From positions 39,918 to 103,917 of the forward strand of contig MHBI01000044.1 in the NCBI GenBank assembly GCA_001804815.1: a DNA stretch of 64,000 nucleotides. The letters run 5' to 3'. The DNA comes from Lentisphaerae bacterium GWF2_50_93 (GTDB taxonomy: Bacteria > Verrucomicrobiota > Lentisphaeria > Victivallales > GWF2-50-93). The notes beneath the pieces were generated by a model. The model was not told the origin of the DNA and ran no database searches. It saw only the letters and a program-made list of their open reading frames with translations. Below, piece by piece: positions 1-7,461 of this stretch (the first letter of the stretch is position 1; the number at the start of each line of letters is the position of its first letter). The position numbers and the translations under genes are program-made.

Positions 1-563
1 AAACGTGTGATTCCAGCCTTCTTCGCGGCACGGTATGCTTCCATCACCTGGTCGGGATGCACCCCGAACTTGGCGTTGGGCCCTGCATTCGTAACGAATT
101 CGCCGACATTGCTCTTTCCGTATCCGGGATTGACTCTGAATGAAAGTATCTTCGGCTTGCCGAACTTCAGGATGCGCGGAAGCAGTGAGGGATCATCGAG
201 ATTGAATATCACTCCGCTCTTGAGCCCGCGCTTTATGTCGTCGTCCGACAGGAAATTACCGCTGAACATCACGTCTTCTCCGCTGAGCCCTACGCTCTTC
301 GCGAGCAGGATCTCGTTCACGCTTGCAGCATCGATGCCGGCGCCCTCCTGGCGCAGTATGTTCACGATCGCAGGATTGTTGCAGGCCTTCACGGCGTAGA
401 AGAACCTGAAATCGGGATAGTATTTCGAGAACGCTCCGAGCGCCCTGCGGTAGTTCTCCCTGATCTTGTTCTCGTCATAGACGTATGTAGGAGTCCCGTA
501 CTTCTCAGCTATCGTGCTGACCGGCACATCACCGATGAATATCTTATTCTTCTTGATTTGCAT
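1..563 (-). CDS. lysA: Diaminopimelate decarboxylase (C-terminus cut by window edge)
   Basis: Cytoplasmic PLP enzyme that decarboxylates meso-diaminopimelate to L-lysine, the last step of lysine synthesis. The visible 187 residues cover the start of the alanine-racemase-like barrel: FFYAVKACNNPAIV near residue 55 carries the Schiff-base lysine (K59), and a SFRVNPG strand follows near residue 135, then the NAGPNAKFGVHPDQV stretch. The ATG at 563 has AGGAG six bases upstream. The rest of the gene lies to the left of the window. A carboxynorspermidine decarboxylase is the main alternative in this fold, but the NPG and KFG motifs fit LysA better. Confidence 0.9.
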   Translation of the reverse strand, partial: MQIKKNKIFIGDVPVSTIAEKYGTPTYVYDENKIRENYRRALGAFSKYYPDFRFFYAVKACNNPAIVNILRQEGAGIDAASVNEILLAKSVGLSGEDVMFSGNFLSDDDIKRGLKSGVIFNLDDPSLLPRILKFGKPKILSFRVNPGYGKSNVGEFVTNAGPNAKFGVHPDQVMEAYRAAKKAGITR

Positions 564-675
564 TTTTTTCTCCTTTTATATTTTTTTTGACACGTCAAAA
601 AAATATGGGCGGATAAGATAGCATGGATTCACTCCGGGACAAATTTGCAGGAAGTTTATTAACTGCACCACTTAT

Positions 676-915
676 GCCGCCATCCTGCGGAGGCTCCGAT
701 TGTTTTTATTTATCATTTGTCCCCACGCTTCCCGGCTTCGCAAAGCTACGCCGTGGTAGACGCATGGGGCTAAAATATTTCGCCCGCTACGCGGACTTCC
801 TCGAAAATTTCTTGGATTTAAGCCCTCGCAGAGGGTGGCATATTGTAGCCACATGGCGTAAGCCTGTGGAAAAGGTAATCTAAAAAATACAGTTAAGCCT
901 CCGCAGGACGGCGAC
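676..915. repeat. Segment bounded by a 20-bp inverted repeat
   Basis: GCCGCCATCCTGCGGAGGCT at 676-695 is matched in inverted orientation at 896-915 with 18 of 20 positions identical. The 200 bp between them hold further short dyads (for example CCCTCGCAGAGGG near 823) and no credible gene. This is the left half of a gene-free 629-bp gap between lysA and nth. It could be a decayed MITE-like element, but no target-site duplication was recognised. Confidence 0.6.
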
Positions 916-1028
916 ATAAATATCATGGAAAAATCCTGAACCCGATTGTCGGGCTGAAGCCCAGCATACTTCCAAGCACAAACAGCCTCATTTTTTCCAG
1001 CATGACGATTACGGAGCATTTCGTTTGC

Positions 1029-1144
1029 AGTAGCGCATGTTTGCGCGTAGTAGGTACGTGCTTTAGCATGTACCATCTTTGTTTCCAGGAATGGGACAGG
1101 CTAAAGCCCGTCCCTACTTTAAGAACGCGCAAACATGCGCTACT
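1029..1144. repeat. Two-hairpin intergenic element inside a perfect 20-bp inverted repeat
   Basis: AGTAGCGCATGTTTGCGCGT at 1029-1048 is repeated exactly inverted at 1125-1144. Inside lie two hairpins, GGTACGTGC/GCATGTACC at 1053-1073 and GGGAC...GTCCC at 1093-1114, the second followed by CTACTT. The outer sequence recurs once more at about 53523. This is the leftmost member of the dispersed two-hairpin family described in the findings. Confidence 0.7.
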
Positions 1145-1192
1145 ACGAACAATTTCTCTAAGTCCGGCAATCTCGGGAGAAGGAGCGGATGG

Positions 1193-1837
1193 TTAAATCC
1201 TCTTCTCGCAGAATTTGCGGATTTCGCAGTTTTCGCAGTCGGGTTTCCGCGCCCGGCACCTGGCGCGCCCGTGCGAGATCAGCAGCTGCGAGAACGAACA
1301 CCAGTATTCATCCGGAAGGTGCCTGTCGATGATCATCTCGATCTTCACAGGATTTTCCATTTTTACGAATCCGATCCTGTTTGTCAGACGCTGGACATGG
1401 GTGTCGACAGGAAATCCCGGACGGTTGAAGGCATGGCATAGCAGGACGTTCGCAGTCTTGCGCCCTATTCCTGGAAGTGTCACCAGCTTTTCCATCTCTG
1501 AAGGAAGTTTTCCTCCAAACTCCTTCATGATCTTTTTGCAGGCATTGATGATGTTCTTTGATTTTGCGCGGAAAAGCCCGATGGACTTGATGTCCTTCTG
1601 CAGCTCCTTGATGTCTGCCTCGGCAAAATCCCTGACGTTCCGGTACTTTTTGAAAAGCCCGGGAGAAACCCTGTTCACATTGGCATCGGTGCATTGCGCG
1701 GAAAGGATCGCGCTGACCATCAGCTGGAGAGGGTCCTCATGCCTGAGGAAGCATTCCTGGACCCCATAGGTATCCTCGAGGATCCGGTAAATGTCCAGCA
1801 GCCAGTCTTTCAAAGGTGTTTTCGTTTTTGAACTCAT
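1193..1837 (-). CDS. nth: Endonuclease III (DNA glycosylase/AP lyase)
   Basis: Base-excision repair enzyme that removes oxidised pyrimidines and cleaves the abasic site. The helix-hairpin-helix LPGIGRKTANV and the following VDTHVQRL, which holds the catalytic aspartate, are intact; the catalytic lysine of the HhH family precedes them in the SAQCTDANVN half. The C-terminus has the four-cysteine iron-sulfur loop with spacing C-x6-C-x2-C-x5-C (CRARKPDCENCEIRKFC). The length of 214 residues is normal. I chose the ATG at 1837 rather than a TTG at 1873, because the shorter form matches the usual Nth N-terminus. It stands alone, next to a repeat-filled gap. Confidence 0.93.
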   Translation of the reverse strand: MSSKTKTPLKDWLLDIYRILEDTYGVQECFLRHEDPLQLMVSAILSAQCTDANVNRVSPGLFKKYRNVRDFAEADIKELQKDIKSIGLFRAKSKNIINACKKIMKEFGGKLPSEMEKLVTLPGIGRKTANVLLCHAFNRPGFPVDTHVQRLTNRIGFVKMENPVKIEMIIDRHLPDEYWCSFSQLLISHGRARCRARKPDCENCEIRKFCEKRI

Positions 1838-2002
1838 GGATCTCAACAATAGCAATGAAAATTGCGTATGCAAATTTTATATTCACTTGCATAAATACTT
1901 GATATAGGATTGCAATATGATGAAAAATATCCCCATCAGCGCTTGACTTTGTCAGAATATATGTTACTTATATATAACACTAAACCATTTAATGATGTAT
2001 TT

Positions 2003-2350
2003 ATGAAACATAATACCAAAGGTTCAAAGGAGTCACTGCCACCGGAACTGAGGATCGGACTGGCGAAACTCGGCGAGAACATAAGAACCGCAAGAAAAAG
2101 ACGTCAGTGGACAATCCAGGAGATGGCCTCGCGGATGTTTGTGATCCGTCAGACTCTTTCCCGCCTTGAACGTGGAGATGCAGGAGCAACCCTTTCCGTG
2201 CTGGTTTCCGCGCTCTGGATTCTCGGACTGGAAAAACAACTCTTCCAGTTGGCGGCACCAGAAAATGACAAGGTTGGAATCTTCCTCGAGAAAAAACATC
2301 AGCCGGAACGCGTGCGCAAGCCAAGCTTCCGGGAAAAAGCGGACTTCTGA
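2003..2350 (+). CDS. HipB-like XRE family regulator/antitoxin
   Basis: Small helix-turn-helix protein of about 115 residues. Residues 20-75 form an XRE/Cro domain (LGENIRTARKRRQWTIQEMASRM, then a recognition helix around RQTLSRLERGD). The tail is basic. It ends three bases before a HipA-type kinase gene, the usual antitoxin-toxin order, so it probably neutralises that kinase and represses their shared promoter. The start is uncertain: ATG at 2003 lacks a clear ribosome binding site, and an ATG at 1961 is in frame. The AT-rich region upstream (1950-2000) is the likely promoter. Confidence 0.75.
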   Translation: MKHNTKGSKESLPPELRIGLAKLGENIRTARKRRQWTIQEMASRMFVIRQTLSRLERGDAGATLSVLVSALWILGLEKQLFQLAAPENDKVGIFLEKKHQPERVRKPSFREKADF

Positions 2351-2353
2351 AAT

Positions 2354-3568
2354 ATGGCCTTAAAGGAAATAATCGTATTCATCTACCTGCCCAATGAATC
2401 GACTGCCGTTCCGGCAGGCGTATTCTCCCACGATTCCGATTCGGGGGTGGGGACCTTTGTCTATGGACGCCGCTACCAGGAACGCTCCAACGCAATGGCC
2501 GTGGATCCAGTCTTCCTTCCTCTTGGCATCGATCCGGCCCCGGTGACAACGAACGGTGGACTCTACGGGACATTCCGAGACGCCTCTCCTGACTACTGGG
2601 GCAGGCTTGTCATCGCCTCAGAACTCAATACCGCTCCGGAGACCATTTCCGAGACGGACTTCCTGCTGGCAGGCAACGCCACCCGCACAGGCAACCTCGC
2701 CTTCCGCCTGAGCCCGGACTCTCCGGAGCCGAAACTTGCGCCCCCGCATTTCAACCAGCTTTCGGACATTCTCGAAGCCTCCGAAGATATTGAGTCCGGC
2801 AGGCCTGCCGAATCGCATATCCTGCATCTGCTCCGGCAGGGAAGCAGCATGGGCGGCGCACGGCCGAAATGCACGGTGGTATGGAAAAACTCGTTGTGGA
2901 TTGCCAAATTTCCGTCAAAGGGCGACACCATCAACATTCCCCGGATCGAGTACGCTACGATGAAACTCGCCCAGACCTGCGGAATTGAAATACCCGAAGT
3001 GAAAATTGTCCCTGCTTCGGGAAAGGACATCTACCTGATCCGACGTTTCGACCGGGGAGGGATTTCGGGCGGCTGGCTGCGGCAAGGCTTCATCAGCAGT
3101 CTTTCCCTGATGCGGCAGGACGAACGCGACCGCCTTGACTGGAGCTATACGGCAATCGCCTCCGTCATGCGCCAACATTGCCCCGCTTCCGACATCCAGC
3201 AGTTTTTCCGCAGGATGGTCTTCAATATTTTGGTGCGGAACACCGACGATCATCCCCGGAACCACGGGTTCCTGACAATCGAAAACGGCCTCCGCCTTTC
3301 TCCAGCCTACGACATTGTCCCGAGCTTCGTCCAGCATGGAGTAAGCACCGAATTCAGTCTTGCAATGTCCGTCGGGGAACGCGGAAGAGAAGCGACCATT
3401 GATAATGCCCTGACTCTCTGCGGACAGTTCGGGCTCTCGCGCCAGAACGCCCAGGCGACAATAAATGAGATGCTCAAGAAAACTGCAAAATGGCGGAAAC
3501 ATTTTTCTGACTGCGACGTTCTGGAAAAGGAAATCAAACTGCTCGAACCGTCGTTCAGCAGATTGTAG
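2354..3568 (+). CDS. hipA: HipA-like serine/threonine kinase toxin
   Basis: Homologue of HipA, the persistence-associated kinase that phosphorylates glutamyl-tRNA synthetase in E. coli; the target here is unknown. Visible signatures are GSSMGGARPK at about residues 163-172 (the serine-containing loop autophosphorylated in HipA), the ATP-binding lysine in WIAKFPS near 186, RRFDRGG near 230, the catalytic NTDDHPRNHGFL at about 296-307 and the metal-binding YDIVP near 319. The length of 404 residues is close to the family norm. It starts three bases after the HipB-like gene, so the two should be co-transcribed and translationally coupled. All kinase motifs are intact, which suggests an active toxin. 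Confidence 0.85.
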   Translation: MALKEIIVFIYLPNESTAVPAGVFSHDSDSGVGTFVYGRRYQERSNAMAVDPVFLPLGIDPAPVTTNGGLYGTFRDASPDYWGRLVIASELNTAPETISETDFLLAGNATRTGNLAFRLSPDSPEPKLAPPHFNQLSDILEASEDIESGRPAESHILHLLRQGSSMGGARPKCTVVWKNSLWIAKFPSKGDTINIPRIEYATMKLAQTCGIEIPEVKIVPASGKDIYLIRRFDRGGISGGWLRQGFISSLSLMRQDERDRLDWSYTAIASVMRQHCPASDIQQFFRRMVFNILVRNTDDHPRNHGFLTIENGLRLSPAYDIVPSFVQHGVSTEFSLAMSVGERGREATIDNALTLCGQFGLSRQNAQATINEMLKKTAKWRKHFSDCDVLEKEIKLLEPSFSRL

Positions 3569-3820
3569 CCTGCAGATACAAACAGGTTACGAGACGACTA
3601 GTACTTCCATAACCAGATCCGGGTCCTGATATTGGGGGCTGGAACCTTGATTTCAGTGCCTGTTGTGGTCTATTTTACGTGCATCTGGTGATTTACCATA
3701 AGCCTTATATACATATGATGACATGCTTGAGGCTAAATCCGCAGCGGGAGTTGCATAATTGCAATTTCGAACCCCTGCTTATGGAGAACCGAATAATAAG
3801 AAGTTAAATGGAGAATAATT
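3569..3820. other. Non-coding gap after hipA
   Basis: No gene is visible here. An imperfect dyad around 3740-3775 (GGGAGTTGCA...TGCAATTT...CCC) is the only structure noted. It is not a tRNA: no acceptor, D-loop or T-loop arrangement can be drawn. Confidence 0.4.
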
Positions 3821-3989
3821 ATGAAATGTTTCAAGCACAAAACCGATGCTGTTGCCTTATGCATGAATTGTGGAATTTGTCGCAAAAAGAACTAGCCTTT
3901 TTATAGTTTTATTTCTACTGTTGACCGGCTTAATTTTTGTTATTAGCGGAATCATGATTCGCAAATTAGCAAAAAAAGAAAACCAATAG
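3821..3989 (+). pseudogene. Small cysteine-rich/one-helix membrane protein, frameshifted
   Basis: An ATG at 3821 with GGAG eight bases upstream opens a reading frame with a zinc-finger-like N-terminus (MKCFKHKTDAVALCMNCGIC) that stops at 3893-3895. One base further on, the +1 frame reads TSLFIVLFLLLTGLIFVISG, an obvious transmembrane helix, and ends RKLAKKENQ-stop at 3989. The break lies at a run of five A bases (3884-3888), so one extra A would explain it. Read together they give a protein of about 55 residues: metal-binding knuckle plus one helix. It could be a true pseudogene, a sequencing error, or a +1 frameshift product. Confidence 0.45.
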
Positions 3990-4003
3990 GCATTTAACCA
4001 GGC

Positions 4004-4040
4004 GGCTTCTGGCAACCAAGCTTCGCCGGTTGCCAGAGCC
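4004..4040. repeat. Hairpin downstream of the frameshifted gene
   Basis: GGCTTCTGGCAACC and GGTTGCCAGAGCC form a 13-bp stem with one bulge around a ten-base loop. No T-run follows, so it is a dyad or weak terminator rather than a classic intrinsic terminator. Confidence 0.5.
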
Positions 4041-4123
4041 TGAGACGTTCGCAAAGACCAGATTAATCTTGTAAGTAGGAATATATAAAGCTATATTCAT
4101 CCTTAGAATAATCGGAGGTATTT

Positions 4124-4342
4124 ATGATTGCCGCTCTACCCTTGAAAAAGATGAGCATACAAGAAAAAATTTCCACCATGGAATACATATGGGACGACTT
4201 ATGCAAAAATGCAGGCGACATTACCTCTCCGGAATGGCACAAGGACATCCTGGATGACAGGGAAAAAACACTGAAAGCCCGAACTGATTCATTTGTCGAC
4301 TGGGAAGATGCCAAGCGCAAAATCAGGAAAAACATCAAGTGA
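4124..4342 (+). CDS. Addiction-module antitoxin (PF09720/TIGR02574 type)
   Basis: Seventy-two residue acidic protein with the pattern of the putative addiction module component family: KMSIQEKISTMEYIWDDL near the start and SPEWHKDILDDRE in the middle, ending in basic DAKRKIRKNIK. GGAGG lies seven bases before the ATG. Its stop overlaps the GTG start of the next gene by four bases (GTGA), so translation is coupled. It should bind and neutralise the ParE/RelE-type toxin encoded downstream. A related but solitary copy lies at 13659-13877. Confidence 0.82.
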   Translation: MIAALPLKKMSIQEKISTMEYIWDDLCKNAGDITSPEWHKDILDDREKTLKARTDSFVDWEDAKRKIRKNIK

Positions 4343-4647
4343 AAGTCAAGATACTGGGGGCGGCAAGCCAGGACTTGCTGGATGGATATAATTTTTACGA
4401 GAAGCAGGACAAAGGGCTTGGCTCATATTACCTTGATTCACTCTTTTCAGATATAGACTCCCTGTTGATCTACGCCGGCATACACCCTCAATTCCATGCA
4501 CAATACCATCGTATGCTTTCCAAACGCTTTCCATTTTCAATATATTATCGAATCGAGGAAAGCGAAATACTCATCTACGCAGTCCTTGACTGCAGAAGGA
4601 GTCCTGCCTGGATAAGAAATAGATTGTCAGGCGAACAAATTGATTGA
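4339..4647 (+). CDS. ParE/RelE-superfamily toxin
   Basis: Toxin of 102 residues with the compact RelE/ParE fold. The features seen are an N-terminal VKILGAASQDLLDGYNFYEKQ helix pair, the central RMLSKRFPFSIYYRIEESEILIYAVLDCRRSPAWI strands and an arginine near the end, as in plasmid-stabilisation proteins. The GTG start overlaps the antitoxin stop. Members either poison gyrase (ParE) or cleave mRNA on the ribosome (RelE); the sequence alone does not decide, but the FPFSIYYRI pattern is more ParE-like. Confidence 0.82.
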   Translation: MKVKILGAASQDLLDGYNFYEKQDKGLGSYYLDSLFSDIDSLLIYAGIHPQFHAQYHRMLSKRFPFSIYYRIEESEILIYAVLDCRRSPAWIRNRLSGEQID

Positions 4648-4669
4648 CCGAGTCAGAAAGGTTAACAGC

Positions 4670-5911
4670 ATGGAATTAATTTCAGCACATGACTGCGGGA
4701 TCTTGAGGCAACTGGCGCAGATACAGCTCGATTACGCGAATTCCCCGCAGAATAAGATCATACTGAAGAAGTGGCAAGCACAGGCGGAAGGACGGCGTGA
4801 ATCTCCTCCAGTCAGGCTGCTGTTCTCCAATTTCACCCATGAGGTCGTCACACCACGCCTGAAATGCGAGGGTGAACAGGCGCGCCGGATCGAGGCCGCT
4901 CTCCTTGGCAGGCTGGTTGGACGCGAACTGTTCGACGATGACACGCCGGTCCCACCGACATTCGACATCACGTGGCGCACATATGTCCGCCCGTTCGGCA
5001 TCGAGGCCGCGATCACGCGGGCCACGGGTCCCAACGCGCAGGGATTCCACATCGATCCGGTCATCAGCGACCTGGCCTCGGAGATCGACAAGCTGCGTGG
5101 CGGATCATTCGGTGTTGACCGGGAAGGAACCATCTGTCATCGCGAACTGCTGGAGGATGTCCTGGGTGATATCCTGCCGGTGCGCATGGTCATGGGCAGC
5201 CTGCCCGGAGGGATCACCAATCCGCTCGTACACCTGATGGGCATGGAAGCATACTACATGGCCATGTTCGACTGTCCGGACGCTGTTCACGAGGCCATGG
5301 AGATGGCGACCCGGATCTACGAACAGTACTACGACTTCCTTGAGAAGGAGCAGTTGCTGCTCCCGACGAGCGGCCTCAGCCCCCTTGCCCAGGAATCCTT
5401 CGCCTTCAACGACGAACTCCCGTGCAACAAGGTAACGAAGACGACAGAGTGCTGGGGATTCCTCGAGTCTCAGGAGACGACTGCGGTCTCGGCGGATACA
5501 TTCGGCGAGTTCGTCTTCCCGTACCAGCAGCGCCTGGTCGATCGTTTCGGCCTGCTCTCCTACGGCTGTTGCGAGCGCGTCGACGCCATCTGGCCGAATT
5601 ACCTGTCAAAGTGGCCAAAACTCCGCAAGCTGTCCGTCTCCCCTTTCAACAATGAACCCCGCATCGGCGAGTTCCTGCGCGGCAGCCGGATCGTCTACTA
5701 CTGCAAGCCGCGCGCAGAATTCGTGACCCATGACGGTCCGCTCAACGGCGAGGCGATCACCGCGTATTTCAAGGGTGTCTGCGAGGCGGCGAGCGGCTGT
5801 ATCTTCGAGATTGCGCAGCGGGAAGTCGGGACAATCTTCGGCGATTTCGAGCGAGGGCGGCACTATGTGCGCCTGGCCAGGGAAGCCGTGGACTCCTACT
5901 GGAGTCCCTGA
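4670..5911 (+). CDS. Uroporphyrinogen decarboxylase-superfamily protein (uncharacterised)
   Basis: Protein of 413 residues, longer than true HemE. It has the barrel pattern of the UroD/MtaA superfamily but no HemE signature. Recognisable parts are PVRMVMGSLPGGITNPLV, the CPDAVHEAMEMATRIYEQYYDFLE helix typical of the family, and SYGCCERVD in the position where corrinoid methyltransferases carry their zinc-ligand His/Cys motif. The ATG at 4670 has AAAGG upstream and is preferred over a TTG at 4640 that overlaps the toxin gene. Members in anaerobes are often methyltransferases, but no substrate can be named. It is followed 34 bases later by a tiny gene and a hairpin. Confidence 0.75.
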   Translation: MELISAHDCGILRQLAQIQLDYANSPQNKIILKKWQAQAEGRRESPPVRLLFSNFTHEVVTPRLKCEGEQARRIEAALLGRLVGRELFDDDTPVPPTFDITWRTYVRPFGIEAAITRATGPNAQGFHIDPVISDLASEIDKLRGGSFGVDREGTICHRELLEDVLGDILPVRMVMGSLPGGITNPLVHLMGMEAYYMAMFDCPDAVHEAMEMATRIYEQYYDFLEKEQLLLPTSGLSPLAQESFAFNDELPCNKVTKTTECWGFLESQETTAVSADTFGEFVFPYQQRLVDRFGLLSYGCCERVDAIWPNYLSKWPKLRKLSVSPFNNEPRIGEFLRGSRIVYYCKPRAEFVTHDGPLNGEAITAYFKGVCEAASGCIFEIAQREVGTIFGDFERGRHYVRLAREAVDSYWSP

Positions 5912-5945
5912 TCCAGGCAATTTCAAAATCAAATGGAGACATACC

Positions 5946-6098
5946 ATGAGCAAGACCGTGATACTGCGGATAGGGAAGAGGCATGGGCTCACCGATGAGC
6001 CCGAAATGAAGGATATAACCGGAAACACGGAACTTCTCACAAGCCTGAAAAAGGGAACAGCCGATGCCAAGGCAAGAAGAGGCCGCTTTGTCAAATAA
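5946..6098 (+). CDS. Small 50-residue protein, antitoxin-like tail
   Basis: Short gene with GGAG ten bases before its ATG, placed directly after the UroD-like gene. The sequence starts MSKTVILRIGKRHGLTDEPE and ends LKKGTADAKARRGRFVK. The end resembles the basic tails of Phd/RelB-type antitoxins, where a leucine helix is followed by an ARRGR stretch, but there is no partner toxin. The stop codon TAA is part of a perfect 15-bp hairpin. I do not recognise a family; a short regulatory or antitoxin-like protein is possible. Confidence 0.5.
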   Translation: MSKTVILRIGKRHGLTDEPEMKDITGNTELLTSLKKGTADAKARRGRFVK

Positions 6099-6134
6099 GA
6101 ATTCCCAAGGTCCTTTGTCCCTTGGGAATTCTTA
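6096..6134. terminator. Perfect 15-bp hairpin at gene end
   Basis: TAAGAATTCCCAAGG at 6096-6110 pairs perfectly with 6120-6134 across a nine-base loop. It begins with the stop codon of the 50-residue gene and lies between convergent genes, so a bidirectional terminator is likely even though there is no long T-run. Confidence 0.6.
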
Positions 6135-6177
6135 TAACGTTTCGGATTTCGATATTCGTGCTTCGGATTTTCCCTGC

Positions 6178-7278
6178 TTATGCCGCTTTCCTGGGATGGC
6201 TGTGTCCGCAGCCACATCCGCATCCGCCGCAGTTCACCAGCGCGCTGACCTTCTCGTTGATAGTCCCTATCGATTCCGGAACGCTCAGCACGTCGCACTC
6301 GCTCCCGAGTATGAACGGATGACCGACTTCCTTCATCTTCCTGACAAGTTCCAGCGACTTCTCGATGACCTGCGCCTTCGTAATCTTCTCATCAGAATAG
6401 AAATGCTTTGACGGCAGGTTTCCGTAGAGCACCGTTGATTTCGGGACGAGTCTGGCGTCATCCCAGAGCTTCCGCGAACTTCCGAGGCTCAGCATCGCCG
6501 GATCAAGTTTCACGAACCTTTCGATCATCTGGTCGGTAAGCTCCCCGCAGTCATGGAGGATGAGATCGACCTTGTGCTTGTTCAAAAGATCCTTTATCTC
6601 GAACGCATAATCCATCACGCAGCGGTCGAACACGTCAGAACCTTCCTCTATCTGGGTCGGTGAGATGTAGATCTTGTTCGCGGCCGGCTCACACATGATT
6701 ATCGCCTTCGCGCCGGCTTCGATCTGCAGGGTAATGCACCTTTTGACGGCCATGCATGCCAGCTCAAGGGATTTCTTCACTGTTCCAACAGTCTCTTCCT
6801 CGTCGGGCTGTACGCCCATTCCTAAAAGATAGACGGCGGTTATCGGATCCGCCATGAGCTTGGTCATAAGCGAAAATGTACCGATGCACATTCCGACAGG
6901 AACCAGGTCGGTGCTGCCGGCGATATATTTGATGGCGCCGCATGTCGCATCAATCCTTGGAAGCGAGCGGGCAGGAAGCTCCTTCTTGACCTTCTCGATC
7001 ATCTCGGCCGTAGGAGTTGTCTCGAAATGGTAGGTGTCGACATTCTCGGGGGATACTCCAAGGATGTCAAGCAGAAGTGCCTTTTCAAGCTTCAGATCCA
7101 TCAGAGGGAAGGCGAGAGGAGCATTGTAGCGCCTGGAAGCCTCTTCAACGGCCTTTCCTAGAAGCACTCCGTCGAACATGACTTTCCTAGGATCGTTCTT
7201 CTCGTGGACAACGAGATCTGTTCCAATAGGGAAAGCCGCGCCAGATTTAGCAAGATCCATGTAAAATTCTCTGTTCAT
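6178..7278 (-). CDS. UroD/MtaA-family methyltransferase-like protein with Cys/His tail
   Basis: Protein of 366 residues that resembles the corrinoid-linked MtaA/CmuA branch. Three metal-ligand sites of that branch are present: CEPAANKIYISP, LHDCGE near residue 240 and GSECDVL near residue 330. Such enzymes move methyl groups between a corrinoid protein and coenzyme M or another acceptor; the partner is not in view. The C-terminus ends in a run of glycine, cysteine and histidine (CGGCGCGCGHSHP), which looks like an extra metal-binding tail. AGGAGG sits five bases before the ATG at 7278. It is convergent with the upstream UroD-like gene. Confidence 0.8.
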   Translation of the reverse strand: MNREFYMDLAKSGAAFPIGTDLVVHEKNDPRKVMFDGVLLGKAVEEASRRYNAPLAFPLMDLKLEKALLLDILGVSPENVDTYHFETTPTAEMIEKVKKELPARSLPRIDATCGAIKYIAGSTDLVPVGMCIGTFSLMTKLMADPITAVYLLGMGVQPDEEETVGTVKKSLELACMAVKRCITLQIEAGAKAIIMCEPAANKIYISPTQIEEGSDVFDRCVMDYAFEIKDLLNKHKVDLILHDCGELTDQMIERFVKLDPAMLSLGSSRKLWDDARLVPKSTVLYGNLPSKHFYSDEKITKAQVIEKSLELVRKMKEVGHPFILGSECDVLSVPESIGTINEKVSALVNCGGCGCGCGHSHPRKAA

Positions 7279-7390
7279 AATTGCCTCCTGTGTTTTTTAT
7301 CTGGACACAATATTACTAGTATTTGCACGTGCGTGCTTGTAAAAAAGATTAATATATTGGTAATATTATGCAATTGTGATGGTTTATTCA

Positions 7391-7461
7391 AAAGTAGAAC
7401 AGACATTCCTGTCTGTTTGGTTTGAGAGTTAAAACAAGCAGACAGGAATGTCCGCTTTACC
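7391..7461. repeat. Two-hairpin dispersed element
   Basis: AAAGTAGAACAGACATTCCT, then GTCTGTT, closes the first hairpin (ACAGAC/GTCTGT with loop ATTCCT). After a 17-base spacer comes a GCAGACAGGAATGTCCGC second half and then CTTTAC. The outer AAAGTAG...CTTTAC ends are imperfectly inverted. The element abuts the stop codon of the LamG gene. Confidence 0.7.

Noticed and set aside
672..1076. 134-codon open frame on the minus strand
   Set aside because: It runs through the inverted repeats, has no ribosome binding site and no protein-like composition; the frame is a by-product of repeat sequence.
3735..3780. Possible tRNA-like fold
   Set aside because: A TTCGAACC-like string is present, but no acceptor stem, anticodon arm or CCA-compatible end can be drawn.
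5606..6298. 230-codon frame opposite the first UroD-like gene
   Set aside because: It crosses the 15-bp terminator hairpin and the small gene, and has no coherent domain.
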